DNA from: an uncultured Methylophilaceae bacterium
GTDB lineage: Bacteria > Pseudomonadota > Gammaproteobacteria > Burkholderiales > Methylophilaceae
Assembly: GCA_903834185.1 (NCBI GenBank)
Contig: CAILHX010000017.1
Coordinates: 1 to 46,396 of the forward strand
Length of the DNA stretch: 46,396 nucleotides
Reading direction: 5' to 3'
Shown here: piece by piece, positions 35,737-44,242 of the stretch
Position numbering within the stretch: the first letter of the stretch is position 1
How the letters are laid out: each line of letters begins with the position of its first letter
Program-made: the position numbers and the translations under genes
The notes under the pieces: model-generated
The model's input: the letters and a program-made list of their open reading frames with translations, nothing else
Databases searched by the model: none
Told to the model about the DNA's origin: nothing

Positions 35737-38281
35737 TCAACTCAATCACTGGCGAGCCTTGCTCAAAGACGGCCAATCAAGGCTACGTCACACTTTTGAG
35801 CAGGACAAGACTCCTGCACGTCTGTTGCGTGATCATAGTCACCTGGTAGACGGGATCCTGCGAGAGATCTGGGCGCAATCAGGGCTTCCGCCGGAAATTT
35901 CACTGATTGCAGTAGGTGGCTATGGTCGTGGCGAGCTTTATCCGCAGTCCGATGTTGATATTCTGATTTTGACACCGGAAGAGACCCCTGTCGCCATCAA
36001 CTCTTTGGAGTCCATTGTCAGCCTGTTCTGGGATGTGGGGCTAGCTATCGGGCATAGTGTACGCACGCTGCAACAATGCCGGGACGAGGCAGCCATGGAT
36101 GTAACGGTACAAACCAACCTGCTGGAGACGCGCTGGTTGGCCGGTAGCCGCAAGGCTTGCAAGCAATTGCAGGACGAAGTACAGAAGATCACAGATCCAC
36201 GGCATTTTTTCCTGCAAAAGCAGCAAGAACAATTCCAGCGCCATGCGCGCTTCAACGACACTTCGCACAACCTGGAACCTAATATCAAGGAGAGCCCGGG
36301 TGGCCTGCGCGATCTGCATCATGTGTTGTGGATAGCACGTAGCTTAAACATACAGCCGAGCTGGATGGGATTGGTAAAAGCCGGACTGCTCAGCCGGGTT
36401 GAAGCACAACAGATACAGCGCCACGAAAAACTGCTGCAAAACCTGCGCATACGCCTGCATTACCTGTCTCAGCGACGTGAAGACCGGTTGCTGTTCGATC
36501 ATCAGGAGGCCATCGCACGGCAAATACTGACGCTTTCTTCCAAACGACGACCAAGTGAGCAGATCATGCAGCGTTTTTATCAAAGCGCGCGCGTGATCAG
36601 CCTGATGAATGAGATTCTGCTGGCTGCACTCAAAATACGCATTTTTTCCCAAACCTCGGGAGCCGACATCCCGCTGGAAAAAGGCTTTGTCGCCCGCAAC
36701 GAGCTGCTGGCAATCTTTTCAACCGATCTGTTTGAAAAAGCAACGACGAATATCTTGCGTTGCTTTAGCGTCTGGCAACAACATCCCGAACTGCAGGGCA
36801 TGCATCCTGACACCATAAGGGCTTTGTGGCAGGCAAGAAAAAAGGTCAACCACGACTTTCGCAGCAATCCTGTGCATAAACAGATGTTTATGCAATTGCT
36901 GCGTGCGCCCACCGGTGTCCTGCATACCCTACGCCGCATGCACCGCTATGGCATTCTCGGGCGTTACATCCCCGCTTTCGGACGCATCACTGACCAGATG
37001 CAGCATGACTTGTTTCATGTCTACACTGTAGACGAACATACCTTGAACGTACTGCGCAATGTAAGACGCTACGCCACTGCCGATTTTGCGCACGAGTTTC
37101 CGCTGTGCAGCCAGCTTTTCAGCCAATTCGAGCAGCCTGAATTGCTCTACATCGCGGTGTTATTCCATGACATCGCCAAAGGCCGGGGCGGTGACCATTC
37201 CACACTGGGCGCCAAAGATACCCGGCGCTTTTGCCTGCAGCACGGGCTAAACAAGACACAAACCGAGCTGGTGACCTGGCTGGTACGCAACCATTTGATC
37301 ATGTCGGCTACTGCCCAGCAAAAGGACATCAGCGACCCGCAAGTAGTCACCACATTCGCCGAGCATGTAGGTGACGAACGTCATTTGACCGCGCTTTATT
37401 TGCTGACTGTAGCCGACATTCGCGGCACCAGTCCTAACGTGTGGAATGCATGGAAAGCGCGTCTGCTGGAAAATCTGTTCCATGCCACCCGGCGTCAATT
37501 GCAAGGAGATGTAAAAAGCGTCGCCGACGCCATCAGCCAACGACAGCAGGAAACTCAGGCAATACTGGGGCATTACGGCATCTCTGAAGACGCTTATGCT
37601 CCGCTGTGGAAAAATCTGGACGGCTCATATTTTTTGCAGCACGAAGCCAAGGAGATCGCATGGCAGACACGCTTGCTATTGACTCACATCAACACCAAAC
37701 AGCCTATCGTCAGAGCCCGGCTTTCACCTAACGGCGATGGCCTGCAGGTAATGATATACACACTGGATAAAACCGATTTATTCGCACGCATCTGCGGATT
37801 CTTTGAGCGGCTTGCCTATAATATCGTCGAAGCACGCATCAACACCACGCGGCACGGCTACGCGCTGGATAGTTTTCTGATACTGGATAGCAGCGACCGC
37901 TCGGTACGCTATGGCAATCTGACCCAGTATATCGAGAACGAACTGAGTATTAAACTGGCAGAGGACAGCCCCCCGGAACTGCCGTTGGAAGGACGCATCA
38001 ACCGTCAACTCAAGCACTTTCCGATTGCGGCTCAAGTCAGTATCACACCTGAAGCGAAACATGAACGCTTCCTGCTGAAACTGGTAGCTGGCGACCGCCC
38101 TGGCTTGTTATCACGTGTCGCCCACTTGTTGTTGCAGCATGACATTCAATTACATACCGCGAAAATCAACACCTTGGGTAATCGCGCAGAGGATGCCCTG
38201 GTGATCTCAGGCAGGAAGAAGGGAACCCTGTCGCCGCAACTGGTCAAGCGGGTTGAAGGCGAGTTACTCCGGCTTCTGTAG
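35729..38281 (+). CDS. glnD: Bifunctional uridylyltransferase/uridylyl-removing enzyme GlnD
   Basis: This enzyme senses glutamine and adds or removes UMP on PII (GlnB/GlnK). The nucleotidyltransferase motif GGYGRGELYPQSDVDILIL is near residue 65, the HD domain (LFHDIAKGRGGDHS) near 480, and two C-terminal ACT domains bind glutamine. There is no in-frame ATG near the family N-terminus. I chose TTG at 35729 (850 aa, MPNQLNHWRALLKDG), overlapping map by 8 bp; a GTG at 35603 would lie deep within map and add unsupported sequence. Its 3' end overlaps the convergent FlhB-like gene by 18 bp. Confidence 0.92.
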   Translation: MPNQLNHWRALLKDGQSRLRHTFEQDKTPARLLRDHSHLVDGILREIWAQSGLPPEISLIAVGGYGRGELYPQSDVDILILTPEETPVAINSLESIVSLFWDVGLAIGHSVRTLQQCRDEAAMDVTVQTNLLETRWLAGSRKACKQLQDEVQKITDPRHFFLQKQQEQFQRHARFNDTSHNLEPNIKESPGGLRDLHHVLWIARSLNIQPSWMGLVKAGLLSRVEAQQIQRHEKLLQNLRIRLHYLSQRREDRLLFDHQEAIARQILTLSSKRRPSEQIMQRFYQSARVISLMNEILLAALKIRIFSQTSGADIPLEKGFVARNELLAIFSTDLFEKATTNILRCFSVWQQHPELQGMHPDTIRALWQARKKVNHDFRSNPVHKQMFMQLLRAPTGVLHTLRRMHRYGILGRYIPAFGRITDQMQHDLFHVYTVDEHTLNVLRNVRRYATADFAHEFPLCSQLFSQFEQPELLYIAVLFHDIAKGRGGDHSTLGAKDTRRFCLQHGLNKTQTELVTWLVRNHLIMSATAQQKDISDPQVVTTFAEHVGDERHLTALYLLTVADIRGTSPNVWNAWKARLLENLFHATRRQLQGDVKSVADAISQRQQETQAILGHYGISEDAYAPLWKNLDGSYFLQHEAKEIAWQTRLLLTHINTKQPIVRARLSPNGDGLQVMIYTLDKTDLFARICGFFERLAYNIVEARINTTRHGYALDSFLILDSSDRSVRYGNLTQYIENELSIKLAEDSPPELPLEGRINRQLKHFPIAAQVSITPEAKHERFLLKLVAGDRPGLLSRVAHLLLQHDIQLHTAKINTLGNRAEDALVISGRKKGTLSPQLVKRVEGELLRLL

Positions 38282-38584
38282 GGAATCGAACACGGGTGGT
38301 GGTGGCAAGTCTGAATAGCCGATACCATGTTCCAGCCGATACAGCCAGGCCAGCAGCTCAGCAACAGCAATATATAATTCGTTGGGGATATGGGCATCGA
38401 TATCCACCTGCATCAGCATGGAGACCAGTTCCGGAGACTCGTGCACATACACTCCCGCCTCACGGGCTTTTTCAATAATGGCTTCCGCCAGCAAGCCACG
38501 CCCCTTGGCCACCACAGTAGGCGCGGTTTCACCGGCATGATATGCCAGTGCTACCGCAAACTGTAATGCGTCAGGATTCGCCAT
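38264..38584 (-). CDS. FlhB C-terminal-domain homologue (FlhX-like), 106 aa
   Basis: The protein corresponds to only the cytoplasmic C-terminal domain of the flagellar export switch FlhB: AVALAYHAGETAPTVVAKGRG and the later helix LYIAVAELLAWLYRLE match. It has no membrane segments and no NPTH autocleavage motif; it begins (MANPDALQF) about where cleaved FlhB would begin. Such stand-alone copies (FlhX/YlqH) lie near fliK in many bacteria and can partly replace the FlhB C-terminus. It overlaps fliK by 14 bp. Confidence 0.8.
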   Translation of the reverse strand: MANPDALQFAVALAYHAGETAPTVVAKGRGLLAEAIIEKAREAGVYVHESPELVSMLMQVDIDAHIPNELYIAVAELLAWLYRLEHGIGYSDLPPPPVFDSLQKPE

Positions 38585-39755
38585 CCTGTCTCACCGTCAA
38601 TCCGGTCACTTGCAGGCCGGAGGTTTCCATTGCCTGGGCAAGCCTGGGCGTCTCGCCGCGTAACAATTGAGCGCTATTCCCCTGCTCCACAGAAAAATCG
38701 ATCTTGATGCCTTTTCCTGCGAGCGCCAGATGCGCGGTGACCCCACCCAGCACTGGAAAATTCAAATGCAAACGCGTACGCCAGGTCGCAATTTGCTCTG
38801 CACCCGCCGCGCGTCGGTTATCTTCTTCTATCTCCCACTCCATCTCCTGCCCTGGCCATGCCTGGCCTTGCCAGATCACCTGATGATTGCCCAGCATATC
38901 CAATTGATTCTGTACCAATGATGTCGTCGCAGAATGTACCGGGTTGCTGATGGCATTCTGAGGCTGATCATTGGCAGCCCCCGGCACCATGCTCGCATCC
39001 TTGCCTGTAATCACCATCTGCGCAGTATCTATCTTGAGCTGAGACTGAGTAGTCGGTTGTGCAGCACTATTCACTTGAGCACTGCTGTTTGCCTGTACGG
39101 TGCGATTGCTGTCTGTTGATGTTGACGTCGAGGGCGATGTGGTTGCGGCGCCTTTTTGCTGATTCAATAATGGCGACAGCTGCGCCTGAGGTTCCAGTAA
39201 CAATGAGGCCAGCGTTCGCTCGCCCACTACCCACTCCGCTTGATGTGACTCGTAAAACAACCCGCTTTGGGAAATAGCGTCGCGTAACGCATTGGCGAAT
39301 TGCTCCGTAGGGGGTGGCTCGCCCGGAATCACGGGGGCGGCATTCGCCAATGCCGGGGCTTGTGCAAGCTTTGTATTCGCCGCATTGCCTGCGGCCTGCT
39401 GCAACATGCCCATTAGCTTGCTGGTGTCGCTCAAAACAACACTACTACTTTGATTAGGTAGACCTTTGGTTACATCAGACAACAAGGCAAAGGTAGGACG
39501 TGGATTGCCGGAAACAAACACCAGTTCCAATTTATCACCGGGTTGCGTGTTGTGCGGCAGGCTCATGTCCAGGGTCTGGTCTTCGACCATCACCGAAAAG
39601 CGACCATCTCCCAGACTGGCAATCACATGAGCCGGCAACTGCTGGCCCGGTGCCCATTCAGGAGACTCAACGGCACTGTTCGCCACATCAATAAGTGGCG
39701 GCGCCTGAGTTTTGATCATCAGCGCTAGCTGATTCTGAATATCGTTATGTATCAT
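38571..39755 (-). CDS. fliK: Flagellar hook-length control protein, FliK-like
   Basis: The C-terminal part (about 310-394) matches the Flg_hook domain of FliK (FPVLGGVTAHLALAGKG and later EQGNSAQLLRGETPRL). The N-terminal and central part is Ala/Gln/Ser/Thr-rich and of low complexity, as expected for a secreted molecular ruler. At 394 aa it is in the usual range. It sits directly upstream of the FlhB-like gene, whose type of domain FliK is known to contact during the substrate switch. Confidence 0.75.
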   Translation of the reverse strand: MIHNDIQNQLALMIKTQAPPLIDVANSAVESPEWAPGQQLPAHVIASLGDGRFSVMVEDQTLDMSLPHNTQPGDKLELVFVSGNPRPTFALLSDVTKGLPNQSSSVVLSDTSKLMGMLQQAAGNAANTKLAQAPALANAAPVIPGEPPPTEQFANALRDAISQSGLFYESHQAEWVVGERTLASLLLEPQAQLSPLLNQQKGAATTSPSTSTSTDSNRTVQANSSAQVNSAAQPTTQSQLKIDTAQMVITGKDASMVPGAANDQPQNAISNPVHSATTSLVQNQLDMLGNHQVIWQGQAWPGQEMEWEIEEDNRRAAGAEQIATWRTRLHLNFPVLGGVTAHLALAGKGIKIDFSVEQGNSAQLLRGETPRLAQAMETSGLQVTGLTVRQDGES

Positions 39756-39787
39756 GGCGCATATCGCTAGGGGCTAGAATTTCCGCA

Positions 39788-40255
39788 TCAGGGTTTCTGC
39801 ATGGAGATGATCAGATCCGCTTCACTGTGTGAAATACCGCACTTATCCACCAGCGCATCGGCACTACTGCCCTGTTTGGCCATATCTACGGCCTTTTGAA
39901 ATGCAGTTTCGGTTTCCTTGGCCTTGCCTTCTGATTTTTTGGCAGCCGCAACAGTCGACTCAGGAGATGGTGGGGGGGTAAGTGACCAATCAAGATCAGC
40001 CGATGGGATCTTATGGCTGGCAAGGCTGGATTTCAATGCCATACTCGTTTCCAGCACGGCTACACGCTTGGTGATGGCATCCAGTTGCTGTTGCAGTTCG
40101 CCTTCGGCAGCTTTTTCCTGGATCATATTCAGCCAGCGCGGCTTGCGCAACGCGCCGCCGGAACGCATCATCAATAACATTTCGGCGATATAGACCGCCA
40201 AGACCAGTATGACTACCAGTAATAATTCACGCCATGTTACGACAATTGCTTCCAA
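39788..40255 (-). CDS. DUF2802 protein with N-terminal membrane anchor
   Basis: One membrane segment (ELLLVVILVLAVYIAEMLLMM) is followed by a basic patch, a short coiled coil (ELQQQLDAITKRVAVLETSM), a Pro/Ser linker and the C-terminal DUF2802 helix-turn-helix-like region (VDMAKQGSSADALVDKCGISHSEADLI). DUF2802 genes are common in flagellar clusters; the role is unknown. No ATG is available; I chose TTG at 40255 because GGAG lies 6 nt upstream. A TTG four codons earlier (40267) is possible. Confidence 0.72.
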   Translation of the reverse strand: MEAIVVTWRELLLVVILVLAVYIAEMLLMMRSGGALRKPRWLNMIQEKAAEGELQQQLDAITKRVAVLETSMALKSSLASHKIPSADLDWSLTPPPSPESTVAAAKKSEGKAKETETAFQKAVDMAKQGSSADALVDKCGISHSEADLIISMQKP

Positions 40256-40571
40256 AGAATTCTCCAAGTAAATACGTCAGTTTATCAAACATATTCATCC
40301 ACTTGGTGATCCGTTGAAAGATACGGGTCGGATAAAGCAGGTCTAGGCCTATTGTTTCGCCGTTTGCGTAACGGCCGATGACCTAGCGTTTCAGGTTTTG
40401 GATAGCGACTAACAGGATCAACCGGGAATACCGTGCTTGTTGCAGAATATCCGGACGCCAGAAGTGGCAAGCGTTTGCCACTTGCTTGAGTAATTCTTAG
40501 CGCTGTTGAGATGTACATCCTGCACCTCGGCCGTCATCATTTAGTTATTCAGCAGTGCAGTAGTGAATACC
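40256..40571. other. 316-bp gap between fliT and the DUF2802 gene
   Basis: I see no convincing gene. A perfect inverted repeat AAGTGGCAA-GCGT-TTGCCACTT lies at 40462-40483; it has no U-run, so it is not a clear terminator. A leftward open frame of 77 codons (40285-40518) has no recognisable domain. Confidence 0.5.
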
Positions 40572-40907
40572 CTATTTTCTACCGTACTGCCTTCCAAGCT
40601 TCAATTCGTTCATGACTGATTCAATATTGCTACGCAACTTATCTAGCCAGGCTAGCAGTATCGGCGCGAATTCTTCATCGCACTTCTGTATCTCAAGTAT
40701 CAACCCTATCAATTCATCTCGCTCATCTTGCGTGTCCGGAATCAGATTAGGCGCCGACTGCAAAGTTTCAACGATGTCAGAACGTTCCTGCTCCAGCACG
40801 ATCATCTTGTTCCAGCTTTCATCATTTGCAGCACTCAGCATTTCCACACTGATTTCTAGCATACGGTGGTATAAGGAAGGTATGTTAAGCGCTGTATTCA
40901 TTCGCAT
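40572..40907 (-). CDS. fliT: Flagellar export chaperone FliT-like
   Basis: This 111-aa, mostly helical, acidic protein has the FliT layout: N-terminal helices with YHRMLEISVEMLSAA and WNKMIVLEQERSDIVETL, and a long C-terminal helix with LAWLDKLRSNIESVMNEL. FliT is the export chaperone for the cap protein FliD and binds its C-terminus. It follows fliS by 10 bp in the usual fliD-fliS-fliT order. Confidence 0.82.
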   Translation of the reverse strand: MRMNTALNIPSLYHRMLEISVEMLSAANDESWNKMIVLEQERSDIVETLQSAPNLIPDTQDERDELIGLILEIQKCDEEFAPILLAWLDKLRSNIESVMNELKLGRQYGRK

Positions 40908-40917
40908 AGTTCAACCG

Positions 40918-41382
40918 TTAAGCCATCCCCAGACTGCCATTACCTAAACGATTGGGGTCACGCATGATACTTGACACAGGTTTCTGGAATTCCATGCCAT
41001 TCCATGCATCGCGTAATTCACCCAGCAGCGTCGAAACTTCTTCGTAAGCACCGGGTTCATTATTCAGATTTCCTTCCAGCAAGCGGCGAGACATGTATTG
41101 ATACAACGCATACAGATTCTCAGCCAATACCCCTCCTGCTTCCACATTCAGACTGCCCATCAGGCCATCTTCGATGATAGAAATAGCATGCGATGTGGCT
41201 TTGCCTTTCTCTGCGATATCCGATATTTCCTTGCCTGCAAGATGGAATTTTGCTTTGGCGATCGCAGCCAAGGCTCCGTCATACAGCATCACGATCAAAC
41301 GATGCGGTGAAGCAGAAGCAACTCCAGCGTCCATACTCACCTGTGCATAAGAGTTCAGAGCACTTCGCATAACCTGGTTCAT
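40918..41382 (-). CDS. fliS: Flagellar export chaperone FliS
   Basis: FliS binds the flagellin C-terminus and prevents premature polymerisation. The motif SYAQVSMDAGVASASPHRLIVMLYDGAL at the start (positions about 8-36) and EVSTLLGELRDAWNGM near the end are typical. At 154 aa it is slightly longer than the common 130, with a short C-terminal extension. It lies 50 bp after the micro-ORF. Confidence 0.94.
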   Translation of the reverse strand: MNQVMRSALNSYAQVSMDAGVASASPHRLIVMLYDGALAAIAKAKFHLAGKEISDIAEKGKATSHAISIIEDGLMGSLNVEAGGVLAENLYALYQYMSRRLLEGNLNNEPGAYEEVSTLLGELRDAWNGMEFQKPVSSIMRDPNRLGNGSLGMA

Positions 41383-41432
41383 GGTAACCCCTTATTATTA
41401 AACAATTAACTTAAACCATTAATAAAAACTGC

Positions 41433-41579
41433 TTACTGCCCGCTCAAATTATCCAACTGCTGCCTGAGGAACTGATCCGTTTGTTTCAACCGTGCCACCA
41501 GCATATAAAGCGTACCGAGACGATTGCCGCCCAGATCATTATCAAGATTTTTGATAAATTCAATGATCTGAGCAGACAT
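41433..41579 (-). CDS. 48-aa micro-ORF resembling the FliD C-terminus
   Basis: This short frame lies 11 bp after the fliD stop and 50 bp before fliS, with an AGGA ribosome site about 8 nt before its ATG. Its last 26 residues (MLVARLKQTDQFLRQQLDNL and GQ end) align with the FliD C-terminal helix (VLVGQLKQTSSFLTQQFAAL), with 11 of 25 identical including the LKQT..FL.QQ core. In FliD that helix is the FliT/FliS-contacting end, so the product could compete for or regulate the chaperone. It could also be a decayed duplicate of the fliD end. Expression is untested. Confidence 0.6.
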   Translation of the reverse strand: MSAQIIEFIKNLDNDLGGNRLGTLYMLVARLKQTDQFLRQQLDNLSGQ

Positions 41580-41590
41580 TCTATTCGTTC

Positions 41591-43621
41591 CTAACTTACG
41601 GAAGATGAGCTCGAAGAAGAACTATTCAACGCAGCGAATTGCTGAGTTAGGAAGCTGCTGGTCTGCTTCAGCTGACCAACCAACACGTCCATCGCATTGA
41701 ACTCGGCAAGCAGGTTGGCTTGATCCGTTAACAACCTGGCATTGAATGTACTGCGTTGCTTGTCAATATTGGCGATAGAAGCATTCACACCATCTGTATC
41801 GGCCTGTAGCGCACCTCCTGATGCCAGTAGACTCGTCGTGTAAGTACTAAGCAATGCACCATATCCCTGGGTAAACTGTACCGTGCCTCGACTACCGACT
41901 GCTCCGCCATTCACAGTGATTTTCAAACCATCTACTCCGGTGAGCGTCTGACCCGAGCCGCTAGCCGTCACACCGTTCAGTGTGCCTGCTACATCCGTTC
42001 CGGCCGTGGAAACCGGTGCTACTCCGAATAAATTATTGGAAGCATTACCGCCATTGACCACCACCGTAGAGCTGCTGCCATAATTGTTGGAGGTCACATT
42101 CAGCTTGCCTCCTGCATCAGTAACCGCCACCGAAATACCCGATGATGCATAAGCATTATTGCCATTGATCGCAGCCTGTATCGTCGATTCCAGACCGGAC
42201 AGCGTATAGCTGCCAGGCGGAATGGTAATAGTCGCAGTCACGCCGTTGATAGTGATGGTCAAAGTGTCATTCACGCCGGCAGTAATAGTATTCGTTCCAA
42301 CAACAGCACTCGCATTGACCTGACCTTTTGCAGCGATCTGGGTAATGTTAAGTGGCTGGTTCGCCGCTATAGTGCTTGAAGTCGAGCTAACATAAGACAC
42401 CAGAGAATCGCTCGGGATACCGATGGTGGCAAACAGTGCGGCAACCCCGTTCGGGCTGCTGGTGAGAGCGGTATTCAGCTTGGAAGCATCCAGCGACAGC
42501 GTACCATCCTTGCTGAATGTCAATCCGATCTGCGCGACCGACGTAAAGACACCTGGGGTGCTTGCCGAATTGGATCCTGCAATACCAGTTACACTGCTAT
42601 TCAGTGTGGATTTGATCTTGGCCATGATGCCAAGTATCGAAGCATCCCCAGATAACAGGCCGCCTTTCTTGGTTGTTGCATCGTAACCCGTCAGCGTAAC
42701 CACGCTTTTCTCTAACGCATTATATTGTGTGACAAAGGTATTCATTGCCGTCACAAATCCGGCGGAACTTTGTCCAACGGTCACCGTGACGGGAACTCCG
42801 GAACTTGTGTTCAGCAGATTCAGCGTAACACCCGGGATCACGCCGGTTACGGTGTTGGATGCCTGCGTGGTCGACAGACCATTCACGGTAAGATTCGCGT
42901 TCTGTGCTGCCACTGTCTGCGTCAGATTCTGCGTTCCGGCAGGATTGTAAGCGATCAGATTATCTAATGCCCCACCTGGGTTAGAGGTGGTGATCTTCAG
43001 GCTGTTCGACACCCCCGTGTTCACGGAAGTGATAGACAAGCGGTACGGGGTGCCGCTACCGTCATTCACGATAGATGCATTAACACCTATATTCGCGGCA
43101 TTGATGGCAGCAACGATACCTGTCAGCGAATCGTTGGAAGCGTTGATGGACACCGTTCTGATACCGTTACCGTTACTGGTGAATGTAGCACCTGAGTACT
43201 GTCCGGCAGTCAGTGTGCCGCCGCTGATGGTACCAAAGTCGAAACTGATGGTACCGGTGCCGATAGGCGTCGTGGTACTGGCGACACCGTTAGCAAACAA
43301 TTGCTGATTGGTAGCCAGTTGCGACACTTGCAAGGCATAACTTCCCTGAGTCGCTGTTGATGATGCAGTCGCGGTGATGATAGAGGAATTGGATGAACCG
43401 GCTGAAATCGTACCGATATTGGATGCGTCATTGAGCGCAGCGGCCGCAGCTTGAAAAGACGATAGCGCCCCGCTAAACGTGCCATAGCCTGTCAGTTTCG
43501 CCTGATAAGACGCTTCATTGGTATCCAGTAAAGTCAGTGGTTGCGCTTCAACCGCGATCAACTTGCTGACAATACCCGAGATATCAAGCCCGGATCCCAA
43601 ACCAGTAGATGTAATAGCCAT
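41591..43621 (-). CDS. fliD: Flagellar filament cap protein FliD, 676 aa
   Basis: FliD caps the filament and helps flagellin fold in. The N-terminal TGLGSGLDISGIVSKLIAVEAQPL region (residues about 6-29) and the C-terminal coiled coil (about 600-660) are typical. The central part is Thr/Ser/Asn/Gly-rich and unusually long (typical FliD is about 450-500 aa), with flagellin-hook-like segments near 235 and 580. The tail ends in a run of serines, SSSSSSSVS. It is probably surface-exposed and may be glycosylated, by inference. Confidence 0.93.
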   Translation of the reverse strand: MAITSTGLGSGLDISGIVSKLIAVEAQPLTLLDTNEASYQAKLTGYGTFSGALSSFQAAAAALNDASNIGTISAGSSNSSIITATASSTATQGSYALQVSQLATNQQLFANGVASTTTPIGTGTISFDFGTISGGTLTAGQYSGATFTSNGNGIRTVSINASNDSLTGIVAAINAANIGVNASIVNDGSGTPYRLSITSVNTGVSNSLKITTSNPGGALDNLIAYNPAGTQNLTQTVAAQNANLTVNGLSTTQASNTVTGVIPGVTLNLLNTSSGVPVTVTVGQSSAGFVTAMNTFVTQYNALEKSVVTLTGYDATTKKGGLLSGDASILGIMAKIKSTLNSSVTGIAGSNSASTPGVFTSVAQIGLTFSKDGTLSLDASKLNTALTSSPNGVAALFATIGIPSDSLVSYVSSTSSTIAANQPLNITQIAAKGQVNASAVVGTNTITAGVNDTLTITINGVTATITIPPGSYTLSGLESTIQAAINGNNAYASSGISVAVTDAGGKLNVTSNNYGSSSTVVVNGGNASNNLFGVAPVSTAGTDVAGTLNGVTASGSGQTLTGVDGLKITVNGGAVGSRGTVQFTQGYGALLSTYTTSLLASGGALQADTDGVNASIANIDKQRSTFNARLLTDQANLLAEFNAMDVLVGQLKQTSSFLTQQFAALNSSSSSSSSVS

Positions 43622-43796
43622 ATTATCCTCCCGACGCTAGCCGGTTTAAATTCAATTACTCATCAATCAACGAAGCGATTCATAAAACAAAACCCCTGCT
43701 TCATTCAATGATCCCATTGTAACACCTGCAACATCGCGCAAAACCGGCCGATGTCCACACCTTAAATCCTGAAGTACTGCAAATCTTTAAATACTG

Positions 43797-44165
43797 TCAG
43801 GTCTTGTGCTGTAACAGTAAACCCTGCAAATTATCCAGTGCTTGCGCGATCCCTATCGCGGCCTCGGACGGGAACTGCCGTATAACTTCCTGAGTTTGTA
43901 CATCCACCACTTTTACTATAACGGCATTACTTCCATTTTCTATAGTAAATTCGACACCCGGATTGACAGATTGCACAATCTGATTGATTTGGTTAACTGC
44001 CTGAACCAACTGTTTCGTATCCACATGAGTGGAATCGTTCGCCGGTGCCGGCTGGGGTGCAGGGGTGCTATTCTGAGCCTGGATGCTCGCCGCGGAGTGA
44101 TTCGCAGCACTGGCAGCAAATTGTGCAACAACCGCACTCGATACTTGTGAAATATCCATTTCCAT
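43797..44165 (-). CDS. flaG: FlaG family flagellar protein
   Basis: This 122-aa protein has a low-complexity Ala/Gln/Pro N-terminal half and the C-terminal FlaG domain (VNQINQIVQSVNPGVEFTIENGSN and VQTQEVIRQFPSEAAI). FlaG influences filament length in Pseudomonas and others. It lies between fliC and fliD, the common order, with 78 bp to fliC. Confidence 0.9.
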   Translation of the reverse strand: MEMDISQVSSAVVAQFAASAANHSAASIQAQNSTPAPQPAPANDSTHVDTKQLVQAVNQINQIVQSVNPGVEFTIENGSNAVIVKVVDVQTQEVIRQFPSEAAIGIAQALDNLQGLLLQHKT

Positions 44166-44179
44166 TTTCTCCTGTTAAT

Positions 44180-44207
44180 CCGCTCTGGCCAGTTACAGCC
44201 AGAGCGG
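44180..44207 (-). terminator. Hairpin between fliC and flaG
   Basis: CCGCTCTGGC and GCCAGAGCGG pair perfectly (10 bp) around an 8-nt loop. On the fliC side the tail is only ATTAAC, while Ts follow on the opposite strand. It probably slows or partly ends fliC transcription; it is a weak terminator by sequence. Confidence 0.5.
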
Positions 44208-44242
44208 TTTTACATCGACACTACTTCAGTTACAAAGCTACA

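Noticed and set aside
40462..40483. Possible sigma54 promoter in the 9-bp palindrome
   Set aside because: The GG and GC elements are 9 bases apart instead of 10, and the match arises from the palindrome itself.
40285..40518. Leftward 77-codon frame in the gap before the DUF2802 gene
   Set aside because: No recognisable domain, unusual composition, no good ribosome site; overlaps the palindromic spacer region.
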